Assembly (NCBI GenBank): GCA_024305745.1
Contig: JAHRBS010000008.1
Coordinates: 744,001-808,000 of the forward strand
Length of the DNA stretch: 64,000 nucleotides
Origin: Polyporus tsugae
Lineage: Eukaryota; Basidiomycota; Agaricomycetes; Polyporales; Polyporaceae
Direction of reading: 5' to 3'
A program made the position numbers and the translations under genes. A model generated the notes under the pieces. That model made no database searches. It was not told where the DNA came from and worked only from the letters and a program-made list of their open reading frames with translations. Shown piece by piece: positions 24,300-37,275 of this stretch (the stretch's first letter is position 1; each line of letters opens with the position of its first letter).

Positions 24300-24630
24300 A
24301 CTCGAACGAGTTTGACGTGAGCTTGTCATCCGGCTCTCGGCGCCCGTGCGCCGACACGGTGGGGAGGAGAGCATGAACTGGACCGGGGCGGAGCAGCCTC
24401 CATAGGACGGCACTAAACGCAATAATATGTTAGACATCTGGTCCAGGAGGAATCGGGAGTGTGGAGGGATGAGGGACGAGATCGCGACTTCTAGACGGTC
24501 TTTCGGAGCCACCACGCGGATGTCAACGTGAGCTATGTCTTCCGAGAGCCTGAGCCCTGACAATAGGTCCACGGCGAGCCACGATAGGGAGCGGAGGACG
24601 AACATGCAGTGACTGGGACAGAACGTCTTG
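24300..24630 (-). pseudogene. F-box gene fragment related to the gene at 38571
   Basis: The minus strand encodes VLRSLSWLAVDLLSGLRLSE, then DIAHVDIRVVAPKDRLEVA, FLLDQM and SPPCRRTGAESR. This lines up with the middle of the F-box protein at 38571-40202 (VLHGPLWLTTDLLSELMFPE, DIPHVDIRILSPIDCLERA, FLLERM, SPSRRATRIATER). No F-box start and no C-terminal end are attached, so it is a truncated relic. It sits tail-to-tail with the broken F-box gene at 22447-24171. Confidence 0.7.
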
Positions 24631-26333
24631 GACAAAGGCGGAGAAAATGACGTCCTCCGCGCCGAGACACCTGTTTGACAACTTCGGACCTCGGCGTACC
24701 GTCGTGCAACCCTGGTGCAGCATAAATGTAACCGAATCGGATCAGCCCACAGACGATGGTTGTATGAGATGAGAATCTCGCGGTTATTACACCGAGGTTT
24801 GTTTCCCGAGATGTCGAGGTGCTTGGGCTGAGCGACTTGCGTGTCAGACTGCAGGATGCGTATTGCCGAATAGGCACGAACGACTTCGAGTGCACCACTA
24901 CGATGGGCTGCACGGGTCTACCCACCGTAAGCTGTGAGCCTAGATCTGCCAACCGCCGATCGAATTGCACGACTTACGCATGAAAGGCACAAGGCATGGC
25001 AGCAAGCTGAACGTTTGCGCCCCGGAAGTTGGTGAGGGGCGAAGGCGATCCATAGTGCAACTTCAGGAGATACGCTTTCCGTTCCCGTCAAATCCGGGCT
25101 CGATATGACCGCCACTGCGTGGTCCTGGCGTGGCCGGTGCCTGGGCGTGTCCCGCAGAAGCAACTTGAGCCTTGGAATTGACGGCGACACCAATGGCGAG
25201 CATTGCGCGCGGGAGCCGTCTTGACACGCCCATGTCGCGCTTCGCAACGGCCCCTCTACGTCCAAGCTGGCCGTATATCCCACTCCAACGTGCTGGTTCG
25301 ATTACGGGTCTGCTGCGGGCAAGATACGCCCTAGCGGAAAGGTGATGGTTAGCCTTCGACAACGTCAGAACCAGTCAAACACTCACGAGAGACAGGTGCA
25401 TCGTAGAAAGCTTTTACCACCAGTCAACTCCAAGATCGACGGTGTTGTGAGACGACACAAGGCCTGGAGATAGTGCATCATATGTAAGGTATGATGTGGA
25501 GATTAGAACCAAGCAACGGTGTCGGATACACCAGCATGACGCACCTCAGCATATATTGCCGGGTCTACCGTGCACCCGTATTGCTAGGAACAAACGAATG
25601 GTATTGCTTCAGCCAAACCCAATGGCGAGCGCACGCATCGAGGGATATCTTGGGGAAATTATGTCGAGAAATGTTGGTAGTCCGGGCGTCCACATGGAAT
25701 GATTCACAAACCGAGGCTCGTATCGCACAGCAATTCCATTGGGTCGACGTGACCACGGACACGGGCAGGGAACAGACATGGAATGGGGAACGCCAGCCCA
25801 GCGAACCACTCACCAGAACGTACTTAGTAGCCGCCCTTGCATTTCCAGACACTGTGCCTCTCCTCGAAGTGCAAGCAAAGTGTATTGCGCCTGGGTTTAT
25901 CATCGACAAAGCTGTTAAGCTAACGACTCCGATGGGAATTGGAGACAGGAGGCCGTGAGTGACGCGAGTCAGACAAGCGGATTCTCTGCCAAGCAGACTC
26001 AGAGCCTCAGGGCTGGGTGAATCGTAAGCAGAGAGGTGTTGAGCAGTCAGCCACATAGAGATTCAACAGGCCATGCAAGGGCTAACTCGATAGCAGTTAT
26101 CATTGCAGACTAAGAAGGAATTAGTTGTCGTGAGTGTCGACTCGAAAGCAAAGTTGTAGTCGCGTCCTGGTCGCGTCCGCCCAGGATACGTAGTTTGCTC
26201 TTGTTTGTATTGTGGCACGGACGTAGTCGAAGCTGCTGAGCCACCCAAATGTTATATTCTATTCGATGCTGTGACGTCTGCAAGTGTTCTCGACCCCACA
26301 ATACATTCCACTCGTCTGGAGGCACAAGGCGTA
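24631..26333. other. Mostly unassigned; possible membrane-protein relic on minus strand
   Basis: No gene can be modelled. The minus-strand frame around 26056-25570 contains PIPIGVVSLTALSMINPGAI, a style of segment I associate with Agaricomycete multi-span membrane proteins, and upstream AYDSPSPEAL. I could not extend it into a consistent exon chain, and no transmembrane run follows. Treat as unexplained sequence. Confidence 0.25.
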
Positions 26334-27924
26334 TTATCCAAGATTGTCCACTTTCCCCTCGGCGAAGTTCGCTCCGAGTTCACGCTCCCGCTAGGCATCG
26401 TCGGTCGACACATTCTCCCGGCTCTCGGACGCAGATAAAAGGTGGCAGGGGCACAAACTTGAAGTACTCACAGGCATATGTGTGGTGGAAGCGCTGCTCG
26501 CGAAAACTGCGCCGGGCAGGATATGGGTCCGGATAGCACTCGGACTAGCATTCACGAGGCTGCTTTCTAGTATGGACTGATTGATTGCGACGATGAAGAT
26601 GATGGCGGTGGGATAGATGGCCTAGGATGCGATGTAAATCCTCAGTAGCTGATGATTCGACTCATGAACATGTTCTGGAGAAACAGAAACCCACGAGGAT
26701 CTGCACAAAGCACCCGTCAAGGAATACCTTGATGGCGGAGACGAACTTCGGGCTTGATCTTAGGCCCGAGGGGGAGGACGACACAAGATTGTATGCCACG
26801 GCCACAGCCTGTCATGTGGTAGCGAACTCGTGAGCCTCGACCGGTTGCATGCAAAGGTACACTGAATCTGCCACTTACAAGGATAATGGAGTAGACCGTA
26901 CCGGATTCAACAAGCAACAGAAGCACCTTCATTGTCGGAGTCATCCATCTGCCCCTTGAAGCACCGAGACCCTGGCTGAGGATCTTTTTATGTTGCCTGT
27001 CACAGACATATTATATCGTTACTTACGCGGCGATAGAGCAGTGCCATTGAACCTTACCAAGCCTTTCGACCAATCAACAACGTAGCAGTCATGTTTGTTA
27101 GGAGGGACACTATCCCAGAGATTACATCGCTGTTGTGAACCACAATCTAGGGGGGCAGTGGGATGTAGATGTAGATCTGCCCACTCCCGCCGTGTATCAT
27201 GGACACAATCCCTAATGCTGATGAATGGATGAGTTCAGATCGACTTCACCAATAGCACTGCGCCTCTATGCCAGACGTACCGGGGGTAACAATGAGCAAA
27301 ACGCCCCCTAGAGCGATCACAGACCTCGTCCGCCATAGCACGAATGCTCGCCACCAGACGATAGCATCGCCGATGGCTACCTGCGAATTGGTTATTGTCG
27401 TCATGGAAGGAGTAGGGTTATGGAGCATACATTGATGGCAACGGCAGCGCTGATGATGTAGGACTTCGTCTTCGCATCTCGTTGAAAATCCACCAGAGCT
27501 GCATCGAATGAGGATGTCGACGAGAGCGAGGCCACAGTACCATTGACCAGTCGAACGCATCGCACAGAATACGCGATCAACACGCTGAAATGGGTTGTTG
27601 TTGATATGTATAGGACTAAGACGCTGCCGAGCATAAATGCCGTGGAGGGTTGCTTGATGCCTCGACGGCTGAAAGGAAATGAGACGACGTGTGAGTATTA
27701 ATGTAGCGAGTCTGGTTTACGCTTAGGCTCACATCAAATGTGCGATAGACACGATTGAAAGCACCGTCAACACTCCTAGAACTACCCGGTAACCTTGTGT
27801 GCACACAGAGATAGAGGGAAGAAACAGACTCACCAAATAGGAATGCCGACAGGACGATATCTGTGAGGAGGTCATACATCCCTGGGACGAAGTACTGAAG
27901 TGTGATAATGATGTCGCTATCCAT
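26334..27924 (-). CDS. Multi-span membrane protein of Agaricomycete type
   Basis: ATG at 27924-27922. Exons read from splice signals in coding order: 27924..27834, 27793..27733, 27668..27431, 27380..27281, then a segment I could not place, 27146..27058, and further exons ending near 26334 or 26391. Hydrophobic helices alternate with loops: YRVVLGVLTVLSIVSIAHLM, FMLGSVLVLYISTTTHFSVL, VALGG-type GGVLLIVTPG, GIVSLLTNMTATLLIGRKAW, MKVLLLLVESGTVYSIIL and IYPTAIIFIVAINQS. The order resembles the large Agaricomycete family of seven-helix integral membrane proteins of unknown function. The conserved AIGDAIVWWRAFVLWR loop and WQHKK...LLLVESG pair are diagnostic to my eye. The 3' end is uncertain because a GTGAGT donor lies just before the first stop. 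A decayed relative lies at 28733-29976. Confidence 0.65.
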
Positions 27925-28732
27925 CGTGTGAGGTCATGGCTAGAGGAAGATGCATAGATGGGTTTATAACACTCACCAGTAACGCTTGTACCCCCAGCGG
28001 TCTGAGTCCGGAGTCAAATGGGAGATTCGACGAGTGGCCGTTCGATCAATTCTCTGCATGGAACGCCGGAGTACTACTAGTAGCGCTTGGGTAGCTTCTC
28101 TCAATTTTGAAACAGCGATGTCCGGTCCAGGAGGCCTAGGGTAAAGGAACGTCACGGTAATGCCATCTGTGGCCTCGGTCCACGGTGAGCGTCAGGGATC
28201 TTCGTTCGGCGTTCCGAAGCACCCTTTGTGGGTAAACAGCCAGCTCTGTATCTGAAGTATCCGACGAGAATTTCAGCCCAGATAGGCAGTACACCCCAGA
28301 ATGAACTCGGCACTAACTATATATGCTGGGAAAGTGGCGTTCTACCGGAGGCTTGAACGGCGTTGTAGTTGACATTTGGCAACTCGAAGTTGAGCGCGGA
28401 TCCGGAAGATACAGCGATCGGGCGAGGGCTGCACTTGTTGCCACGCGGGTAATGTGCCCAAGAGAGGGTCTGGAGTGTTAAAATGATAACAAATACGCTG
28501 GCTGATTCGCAATCGAGCTTGAGGTAATAAGATGAGGAAGGTCAATTGCAAGGGATTTGAAGATCTAAGACGGCGCGAGGGCCTGCTCGGGCCTGCTGGC
28601 CGCCAGCCACAATCAAAATAAAGCCAAATGTTGACACAGCCTTGACTGCCTCGCTGCAGAGCCCGAGGTCGCGTCCTTCTCGCATCTGGGCTTTATGCCA
28701 TGATCTCCATCTAAACCGTCTCCCCGAGCACC
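27925..28732. other. Intergenic between two divergent membrane-protein loci
   Basis: The promoter region of the minus-strand membrane gene should be here. Frames at 27973-28155 and 28342-28551 (minus) are short, without recognisable similarity. Confidence 0.4.
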
Positions 28733-29976
28733 ATGAAGTATATAGACCCCATCGACACCTCCACAAATTGCAATCCCTGGATAATGATCCGGTAAGATCG
28801 CGCTGCGGACACTTCAACCTGCGCCAAGCCTCCATACTGGATATATACTACTAATCTTCCTCGTCGTAGTGGTGTTGCCTACTTTTCTGTGAGCCCTGGT
28901 TCCTTCATCGTCGTCTTCTGGAGGTACCTATAACAATATAGGAGTATGCTATCCGTGGCGCACTTCCTTTGTAAGTGTTCCTCCCCTTGGCCAAAACATT
29001 TTGGCTGACCTCCCGCTAGTACGCAACCGGAACAATGGATCACAACAGCATATCCTCCTGCCGCTCCGGGGAGGCAAGTACCTTGATGCCATACGCATCG
29101 ACGGCCGTTTATATATACTGGGCTGTCATTGTCGCCAATGCCTTGGTGCCCGAATCTCCTCCTTCAAGACGCCACAGAATCTAGTCTTCTCGCTCCTTCT
29201 CATGTCGCGACGCCGGCCACTAGCTTCGACTCGGCCATTTTGAAGTAATCCGTTGTCGCAACCACAACCCCCCCCCGCAAATGGTCCTGGATGACGCTGT
29301 CGTTATCCGGCGTCCTCGGGGCGTGACTTCGCCTTGGCCTCGACTGTGTGGTGCTGGTAGCGGCGGTAACCTTCATACCGGTTTCCCGCTATTCAGGCGA
29401 TTATGATAGTGGCTTATGCTGATGCACCTCATCCACAGCGACAACCATCGCAGGAGGAGTCCGCAATAGGTCGATCCCAAGCCATAGCCCACGCCTACTC
29501 TACTCTAGAGCGAACACTAAGGCGCACTTCTTGAGTCCGTGTCTCTCCTCACAAATATTCTGGCTGCAGCACTTATTGACCCAGTCAAAGCCCCATGGTA
29601 CGTCGACAATTCATCCTCTGTGAACCGCGGCATCTTGCATGGGGGGTGCTGACCGATGGATGGTCTGAATGTAGGCAACATAAGCACTTCAACATAAGTA
29701 TGGCTTGGGTTTGTCGGAAACGGCGGCAGCCCATAATGAGAGAGGACCATATGAGGACTCTCATCCTCCTCGTCGAATCCCGCGCATCCCTACAACACGA
29801 TCTATATGCGTGTGGGACCCATTGCGGCGCTGACGGCCTTCATGCACTGGCAGACCGCATCGCAGCGGCTTCGCAGCCCGCTTCACTCGCTCTCCGCCGC
29901 GTCCGGCTGTTTCACGTCCAGCATTGGTATCATGATGACGCGTAATGCATCGCAAATTCGCCACCCATTCGAATAG
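28733..29976 (+). pseudogene. Probable decayed membrane-protein gene
   Basis: Pieces of a multi-span membrane protein appear in order. A short first exon begins at ATG 28733 and ends at a GTAAGA donor. A helix GYILLIFLVVVVLPTFL follows near 28840-28892. Then GGKYLDAIRIDG runs straight into VYIYWAVIVANALVP only if the frame shifts by one near 29107. Then WQHKHFNISMAW and MRTLILLVESRA near 29676-29780 match the WQHKKILSQGL and MKVLLLLVESG pair of the intact gene at 26334-27924. The tail is LRSPLHSLSAASGCFTSSIG, in another frame, to a TAG at 29974-29976. The shift and missing exons argue for a pseudogene; a missed short intron is the alternative. Confidence 0.5.
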
Positions 29977-30201
29977 TACCATAGACAGGGAAAAAATAAC
30001 GACAAGATGAGAACATGAGACTAGTGATCATACAATACAAGGCCAGGCCGGACACTCGCACCAATGCGCAGACCGCAAGACAGAGACAGAGATACAACAA
30101 CGTCGAACCTCCCATACCACCTCCTCACCCACATCTTGCGACGCCATACACATACAACGTCCATGGAACGCGACATAACACGAGAGTAGAATAAAGTGCG
30201 C

Positions 30202-30921
<720 letters not shown>

Positions 30922-31431
30922 TTCTGCTAAGTCGAATGAAAATTGTGCGTTCGGAGGCGAATTTGCAGGGGACTTGCGAGCGGATGCGCTTCACAAGTGT
31001 CTGAAGACGTGGTAGAGCGTAGAGAGGGTGCAGGGGGGCGGCAGGGATGGTGGTGGTTCTCGGGAGGGATGGTCGCGCGAGAGAGACGCTGCTTATAAAG
31101 GAGCGCCACCGTTGTGTGCCCCTGTTTGGCGGGAGACGCGTACCGGACACGTGACAGCGCGTTGTTGATCGCATTCAACAAACGCGTCGCGATCACGCGC
31201 GCGGCGCGCCATCACGCATATAAAGGGCTTGCGCTTGGAGCCTGCGACCTTTACATTCCTCCCCCTTGCTCCTCTATCGCGTCCTTTGTGGTGAGTCGAT
31301 CGCTTTGTGGCGGTCTGTGCGGCGCTCGGTCGGGGTACTTAAAGCTGCGTCTCGTTCTATACAGACTCACCTAATCTCGCCTTCATCTACTACCACTTCC
31401 TCCACTCACCTACACTCAACTTGAAAGCAAC
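30922..31431. promoter_or_regulatory. Bidirectional H2B/H2A promoter, pair 2
   Basis: The 510-bp spacer. A TATAAAG box at 31219-31225 faces H2A, and a TTATAA element at 31093-31098 lies on the H2B side. The block tgtttggcgggagacgcgt at 31123-31141 matches the pair-1 block at 5108-5124 in sequence and in position relative to the H2B-side box. A long leader precedes the H2A ATG; gtggtgagtcg at about 31288 could be the donor of a leader intron. Confidence 0.7.
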
Positions 31432-32036
31432 ATGTCTGGCAAGGGCAGCGGCAAATCCAAGTCCGGCAAGGCCGCTAGTGAGTCCACCGGCAAGGGCACG
31501 TCCCGTTCCGCCAAGGCAGGGCTCCAGTTCCCCGTCGGTCGTGTCCACCGTCTCCTGAAGAAGGGCAACTACGCCCAGCGTGTCGGTGCTGGTGCACCAG
31601 GTAAGTCTCTGCATTGTATGGTCTAGTGGTGATGTGTGGCTCATCGTGGATGGTATTTGTAGTCTACCTGGCGGCCGTCCTCGAGTACCTCGCCGCTGAG
31701 ATTCTCGAGCTCGCGGGCAACGCGGCGCGTGACAACAAGAAGCAGCGTATCGTCCCCCGTCACCTGCAGCTTGCGATCCGGAACGACGAAGAGTGCGTAC
31801 TATATACTGCCTCTTCGGGAAGTCGAATGCTGACCGGTCTCACGTAGGCTGAACAAGCTCCTCGGCCATGTCGTTATCTCGCAGGGTGGTGTCGTACCAC
31901 ACATCAACCCCGAGGTGAGCGCCACACTTATCTATCCTTCGCCCTGGAACCCTGCTAACTGTTGCTGCCTCTTCTCAAGCTTCTTCCGTCGAAGACGAGC
32001 AAGGGTCGCAAGAGCGACGCGTCGCAGGAGGTGTGA
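31432..32036 (+). CDS. H2A: Histone H2A, copy 2
   Basis: H2A of 140 aa, exons 31432..31600, 31663..31792, 31848..31914 and 31980..32036. The fold matches copy 1 ([59 protein letters not shown]). Differences lie in the tail ([18 protein letters not shown]) and the C-terminus ([11 protein letters not shown]); the SQE motif is kept. It carries one more intron than copy 1, placed exactly between the codons of NPE and LLPSK, a clean intron gain or loss between paralogs. Confidence 0.97.
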
Positions 32037-32931
32037 TCGCCTCGGAGAGCGGGGTCGTTCTGTTTGATTCGTTATGGCATTCACTGTGCCTCCATTACGC
32101 GTTATGATTATGCGTTGTCGACTGGGCCAGGGCATGTCCTGTACGAGTAATGTACTCTAGATTTGTCTTCACTATGTCAGAGGTTGCCTCTTGCAAATTG
32201 CACAGCGTGATTTTGCGACAATCGATCGCTGCGTTTGAAGACCAATTGCATATCCGCGTAGGCAAGAAAGAGCGCATACATACAGGGTGTGACGTGTTGC
32301 CTAAGTCAATGAATTAAGGAACGGCATGATGGACGTTCTCTCAATTCCAACTTGAAGGAGGTGGTACAAATTTTACGTTACGCCGTGCTTCCACCCGGTA
32401 CTATAGACGCGATATGACGTCAACGATGATTTCAGGGTTGTAAGTATACTTACTATACGACGCCCGCGCACTCGGTCTTCGCCCCCGATGGCTGGCCTAG
32501 TCTGTTTTGGCCTGCACCATAATACGTCGCGAAGGAGTGGTCGCATCGAACGAGCTCGAGATACTTATGTATCGATGGCAGACGAGACAGCCTGACAACG
32601 GGGCGAGTGACGTCATTCCACGTGGGGGAAAAAGAGCAAGCGAGGGTGGAGAGTGGAGTGCGTTGAGCTGTGGACTGGCACTGGCACTGGCAGCCAAACG
32701 CCCTCGCCGACGGTCCCACACCGCCACGACCAACACCCAGTCACCAGCACTCTCCGGTGCGATCTCTCTCACTCTCATTCCCTCCTTCCGGCCGCCTCTA
32801 GCCTGCCACCACGGCCCCGACAACTCACGACGCGTCCATCGCGGGGAGGCGCAGACCAGCCGCCCTCCATCTCACTCTGTCCGCCGCTCCCCACCATCTC
32901 CCTCGCCGCGACCTCCGCTATCGATCTCGAA
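32037..32931. other. Intergenic; promoter and leader of the RRM gene
   Basis: 895 bases between H2A copy 2 and the RNA-binding protein. From about 32690 the sequence becomes pyrimidine-rich (tctctctcactctcattccctcc) as expected for a fungal leader before the ATG at 32932. No coding feature supported. Confidence 0.5.
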
Positions 32932-35900
32932 ATGGCAGGCCCGTCATTAGCCAATTCGGTGTGTCCCGCTTGCATTCCTCTTGCCCGCATCCCACTCACC
33001 GCCTTCCCTCCGTTGCCTAACCCCCCAACTCCTCCTCGTCCACTCTGTTCCCGCGACCTAATACATATCTGGTGCGTATCATACCCACATCGACCCTCTG
33101 CCTACCTTGTGCACTTGTAGCATGCCCCCGGCCTCCACCTGTCCTCCGCATCCTCATCCCAGGCCTCACTTCTCCAACAACCCTTTCTCCAGCCCCATCC
33201 GAGTTTTAGCGGCTCCCCCTCCGCGCAGCCCGCCTCCACCCCCGTCCAATCTCCCCCACCGCCGCATTCCCATCCATCTACTTCGTCATCTTCAGCACGA
33301 TCCTCGCTAGCACCTACACGAGCACCCTCTTCCTCAAACCCCACCGACAAACCTGGCTCCTCTCACTCCCTCTCTGCCGGTCACGCGAGCGCAAACTTGA
33401 GCTCGAGCTCACCGCCTGCAGGCTCCGGCCCGACTAACGACGACATCGAGGCCGTCATTCAGATGGCCATGGCATCCAGCGGCTCGTCGGCGCGCACTAC
33501 AAACCCGCCGCGCGACACGCGCACCCAGCTATTTGTAGGAAACGTACGTCCCGTCTCGTCCTCGTTTCGCGTTTCTTGTCCGGCTTCCGTGAGCTTCCGC
33601 GTCCCTTCCTCGAGTCGAACGAAGGCGTCAAGCCTGTGCCGGGCTTGTCTTCCTGTGGCACCATCGGCTTGTCGTCCTTCGAGCCCGCAAACTTTGTTGT
33701 TCCGGCCGACCGCTTGCCGTGCACCCCATTTCTTATTTCTCCCAGTCGTGTGACCGGCCAAGCATGCCTTGCTCCTCTCGCGCTGCACGGGGTATACACA
33801 CATCGCTCCATTGCAACCCTTCCGTTTCCGCCTCCACTGGAGAGTATATGCGAGAGCGGTGGAAGTGGAACTCCAGGCTACCGCAATTATACTGTTCTGC
33901 GGTTGGCTGGGTGCGCGATGTTCAGCTCCTCGGTCTCGCGACTATCGAAAATGGAATCGATTGAGTGGCATACAGGGACAGGGACAGACGAGCGCAACAG
34001 GTGCGATGACACTGAGCAGCATCGTGAAGGAGCGTCACGAATGACTCCGAGTGACAATGGGGGCCTAATGGAAGTGGGACTTGAGCGACGGTCAAACCTC
34101 CGGTATTGCAGACGCGTTCTGCTGGTCTCGTGTATACTTGTGCTTCACAAGCATCATCTACCTTTCTTCCATTAAATGCTAACCTCGGCGTTTGCCCCAT
34201 ATGTACATAGCTCCCGTACCGCGTACGCTGGCAAGACCTTAAGGACCTCTTCCGCCGCGCCGGCACCGTCCTGCGCGCGGATGTCTCGCTCGGGCCCGAT
34301 AACCGTTCCCGCGGGTACGGCACCGTCCTGCTCGCGACCGGCGAGGACGCTGGCCGCGCGATCGACATGTTTAACGGGTACACATGGCAGACGCGCACGC
34401 TCGAAGTGCGCCCGGACAGGATGGGCGAAGACATTGCGCTCGCCGGCGCGGGGTACGGCCTCGTCGGAATGGGCGGGGTGCCGTTGGGCGCGGCTGCTGC
34501 CGCTGCAGGTGCGCTGGGCGCGGCGGGGGTATTCAGGACGACGCCGCTCGTGGGCGGCATCTCGCCCGTGCCCGTGCATACATCTGCGGCACTCAGTGCA
34601 AACGGGACGGGGACGCCGGCGGGTGGCGCGAGCCTCGTGTCCCCTGTGCCATCGCTGGGCGGGGCGGGTGGAAGGTATGTGGGGATGACATCGTTTGCGA
34701 CGGGCGAGGAGGACGTGTCGCGACCTGGGACAGGCGGGGCACAGGTGACCAGGAGTTTGTTCGTCGGGAACGTGAGTGCTTTCATTATGGGTGTGCGAGC
34801 TACCTGAGGTTTACACTGGTTGGGTTCGCGCACAGCTGCCGTTCCACATACAATGGCAAGACCTTAAGGATCTGTTTCGGCAAGCGGGTGCGGTTCAGCG
34901 AGCGGACGTTGCGCTGGGTGCGGATGGGCGCTCAAGAGGGTTTGGGACGGTGAGTTTCTCGAACGAGACAGACGCCGAGCGGGCCGTGCGCATGTTCAAC
35001 GGGTGAGTGTCGGGTCTCGTACTTTGGCATTTGAGCTATCGCTGTCGGTTGTGTGTCCCCGTACTTCGCTGTCATCAGACAAACAAGGTGTGATGTGATC
35101 TACACGTCTCGTAAGGCTGTCTTGCGTGGAAGCTCCCTTTTAGCATCTCGAGATCCAATCCAGGTCAGCGTTCACAGGGAATGAACGTTGCGTGCGGGAT
35201 CGCACTCAGCGAACCTACCGTGATTCCTACGCGTGCTGGCCGCTACTTCCCAGGTGGACGGGACGGGCGGTCTAGACTGGTCCATGAGCTTCGTCCACTA
35301 CATGCGTCATTACTCGTTCCTGGCTGTCAGCACTGGAAAGGCACATGCTGACCTTCTTTACGCGATCGATGCCAGGTACGAGTACAATGGTCGCCCGCTC
35401 AAGGTCCACTTCGACAAGTTCGCGCCCCCCGCAGGCTCGTCCGCCCCCCTCGTTGGGCCCACTGCTTCCTCCGCGTTCTCGAGTAATTCGACGTATGCTT
35501 TTGGATCACCATTTGCCCACAACCACGCCCAACAGGCATCGCTGTCGCGAGCGACGTACCTCGCTCGCGAGCTGCTTCAGTCTTCCGTAGAGCATCCACG
35601 GGTCGTTGCTGGCTCACTACTCGACTCGCGACGGTCAAGCGAGCAGGCGGCCGGGTACACGCCGTACGGTGCGGAGTCCTCCATCTCCACGTCCACCTCG
35701 AGCGCGGAGCAGGAGGCCGTGCTCGCGGCGCTGCTTGCGCAGAAGCTCGCATTGTCGTCACCCTCCCACCAGCACGCGCAGGTCCAGTCGCCGCACCGGT
35801 CCCAGTTCGCGCGCCACCCGAGCCATCCGTCGCATATACCGATCCCGCCTGCGATACAGTCGCCGTTTACATTTGACTTCTTGCACTCGGGACCCACGAC

Positions 35901-37275
35901 GCCGTATGATGTGTACGATCTGGGTACGTATCAAAGGATGAATGCGGGAGCAGGTATGGGTATGAGTATGGATGGGGCCATGGTGGATAGCTATTCCATG
36001 CCTCAAGAGCAGGCGTACGCCCAGCCTTATCCTCATCCTCATCATCAGCAGATGCCACACTCGGAGTTGAATGGAGCGCGGAATGGAGTCGAGACGAACG
36101 AAACGCTGCCACAGTCGAGACCTGCTGCTCAATCGGCGCAGGAGAACGCGATAGCATCGTCCAAGTCTGCGTCGGGTTCAACATCGCAGCCCGCACTACC
36201 CACACAAAGCCAGATCACTCCTCCAGCCCGATCCTTGTCGCAATCCGCGCGTCAGCCTCAGGCGACCTCTCCCGCGTCGTCCTCTTCTCGATCACACCCA
36301 ACGCCCCAGCAACAACACCACCACCCAGCGCACCCCGGCCCGATCGCACTCCCCCCTCCACCACCAGTGACTGCATTCCCCGTCCCTCCGCCGCACACGC
36401 TTTCACCGCCATACCCCTCCCCTCACATGCACGGGCACCCGATGAGCCCACTGCACCACCCGCTCATGATGGGCATGCCGATAATGACCCCGCACGGGCT
36501 GCCCCCAATAACACCCAGCATGCCCTCCTTCACGTTCCTTCCCCAACCCTCTCCCGGACTGCCTTCTCCAGTAGCCCCAGCACCCGAACTCCACATGTAT
36601 GAGCACATGCGACACATCATGGCGTCGTACACGCCGTTCTCGCCTGGGGTTACGATGTCTCCCGGGGCGATGTGGGGGCCAGGCTCGGGCGCGAACCCAT
36701 TCATCAACCCCGCGGTGGGCGCGCCCGTGCACCCCGGGCAGTATTACACCAATGGGTACGCGCAGCAGCCGCAGCCGCAGCCGCAACCTCAGTCTCAGCC
36801 CGAGCAGGATGGTGGTTACTTCCCGCCGATGACGCGCGAGGAGCCTGCGGGGTACTTCCCATGGGTCCCGCCGCAGGGTGATGGCCAGACGCAGGCACAG
36901 ACACAACGATCGAGCGGGCTTGCCCGCGAGATCTTGCGGGAGCGGGACGACAGCACGGCGGCGTTGACCAACGGCAGCGGGCACCACCAGAATGAGGAAA
37001 GCCCGGGCGACATGCACGCGGATTCGGAGGATGCAAGCGGCTGCGTGGCCATCCGGGCACAGGCGTCCGCGCGCGGTGGGCTGGACGTCGAGACGTTCGT
37101 GGATGACTCGGCGGTCGGGGCGGCCGGGACGCTGACCGTGAACGGGCAGTCGAGCGCGAAGCCGAGGGCGTACTCTGCCCAGTCGAACGGGACGCAGGGG
37201 ACTGGGAGCGCCAGGGGATCCATCTCGAGAGCGGATTCGGACCCTGGGAAGAAGATGGCGGTGGGGTCGACATGA
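32932..37275 (+). CDS. Two-RRM RNA-binding protein with long low-complexity tail
   Basis: Exons 32932..32958, 33121..33543, 34211..34771, 34836..35002 and 35376..37275; all joins in frame; 1025 aa. Residues about 140-225 form RRM1: RNP2-like TQLFVGN, then LPYRVRWQDLKDLFRRAG, RNP1-like SRGYGTVLLA and MFNGYTWQTRTLEVR. After a Gly/Ala-rich linker, RRM2 reads RSLFVGNLPFHIQWQDLKDL, SRGFGTVSFS and MFNGYEYNGRPLKVHFDKF. The roughly 600-residue tail is rich in Ser, Gln, Pro and His (PQPQPQPQSQPEQ-type runs), likely disordered. The RRM pair resembles fungal RNP proteins of the Gbp2/Hrb1-like class, which act in mRNA binding and export; that role is inference. Each RRM is split by an intron right after FVGN. 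Two introns are long (667 and 373 bp). Confidence 0.92.

Noticed and set aside
23449..24357. 302-codon minus-strand frame
   Set aside because: Antisense shadow of the F-box leucine-rich region at 22753-24171.
25280..25310. ggttcgattacgg, resembling a tRNA B-box
   Set aside because: No matching acceptor stem, A-box or anticodon arm could be folded around it.
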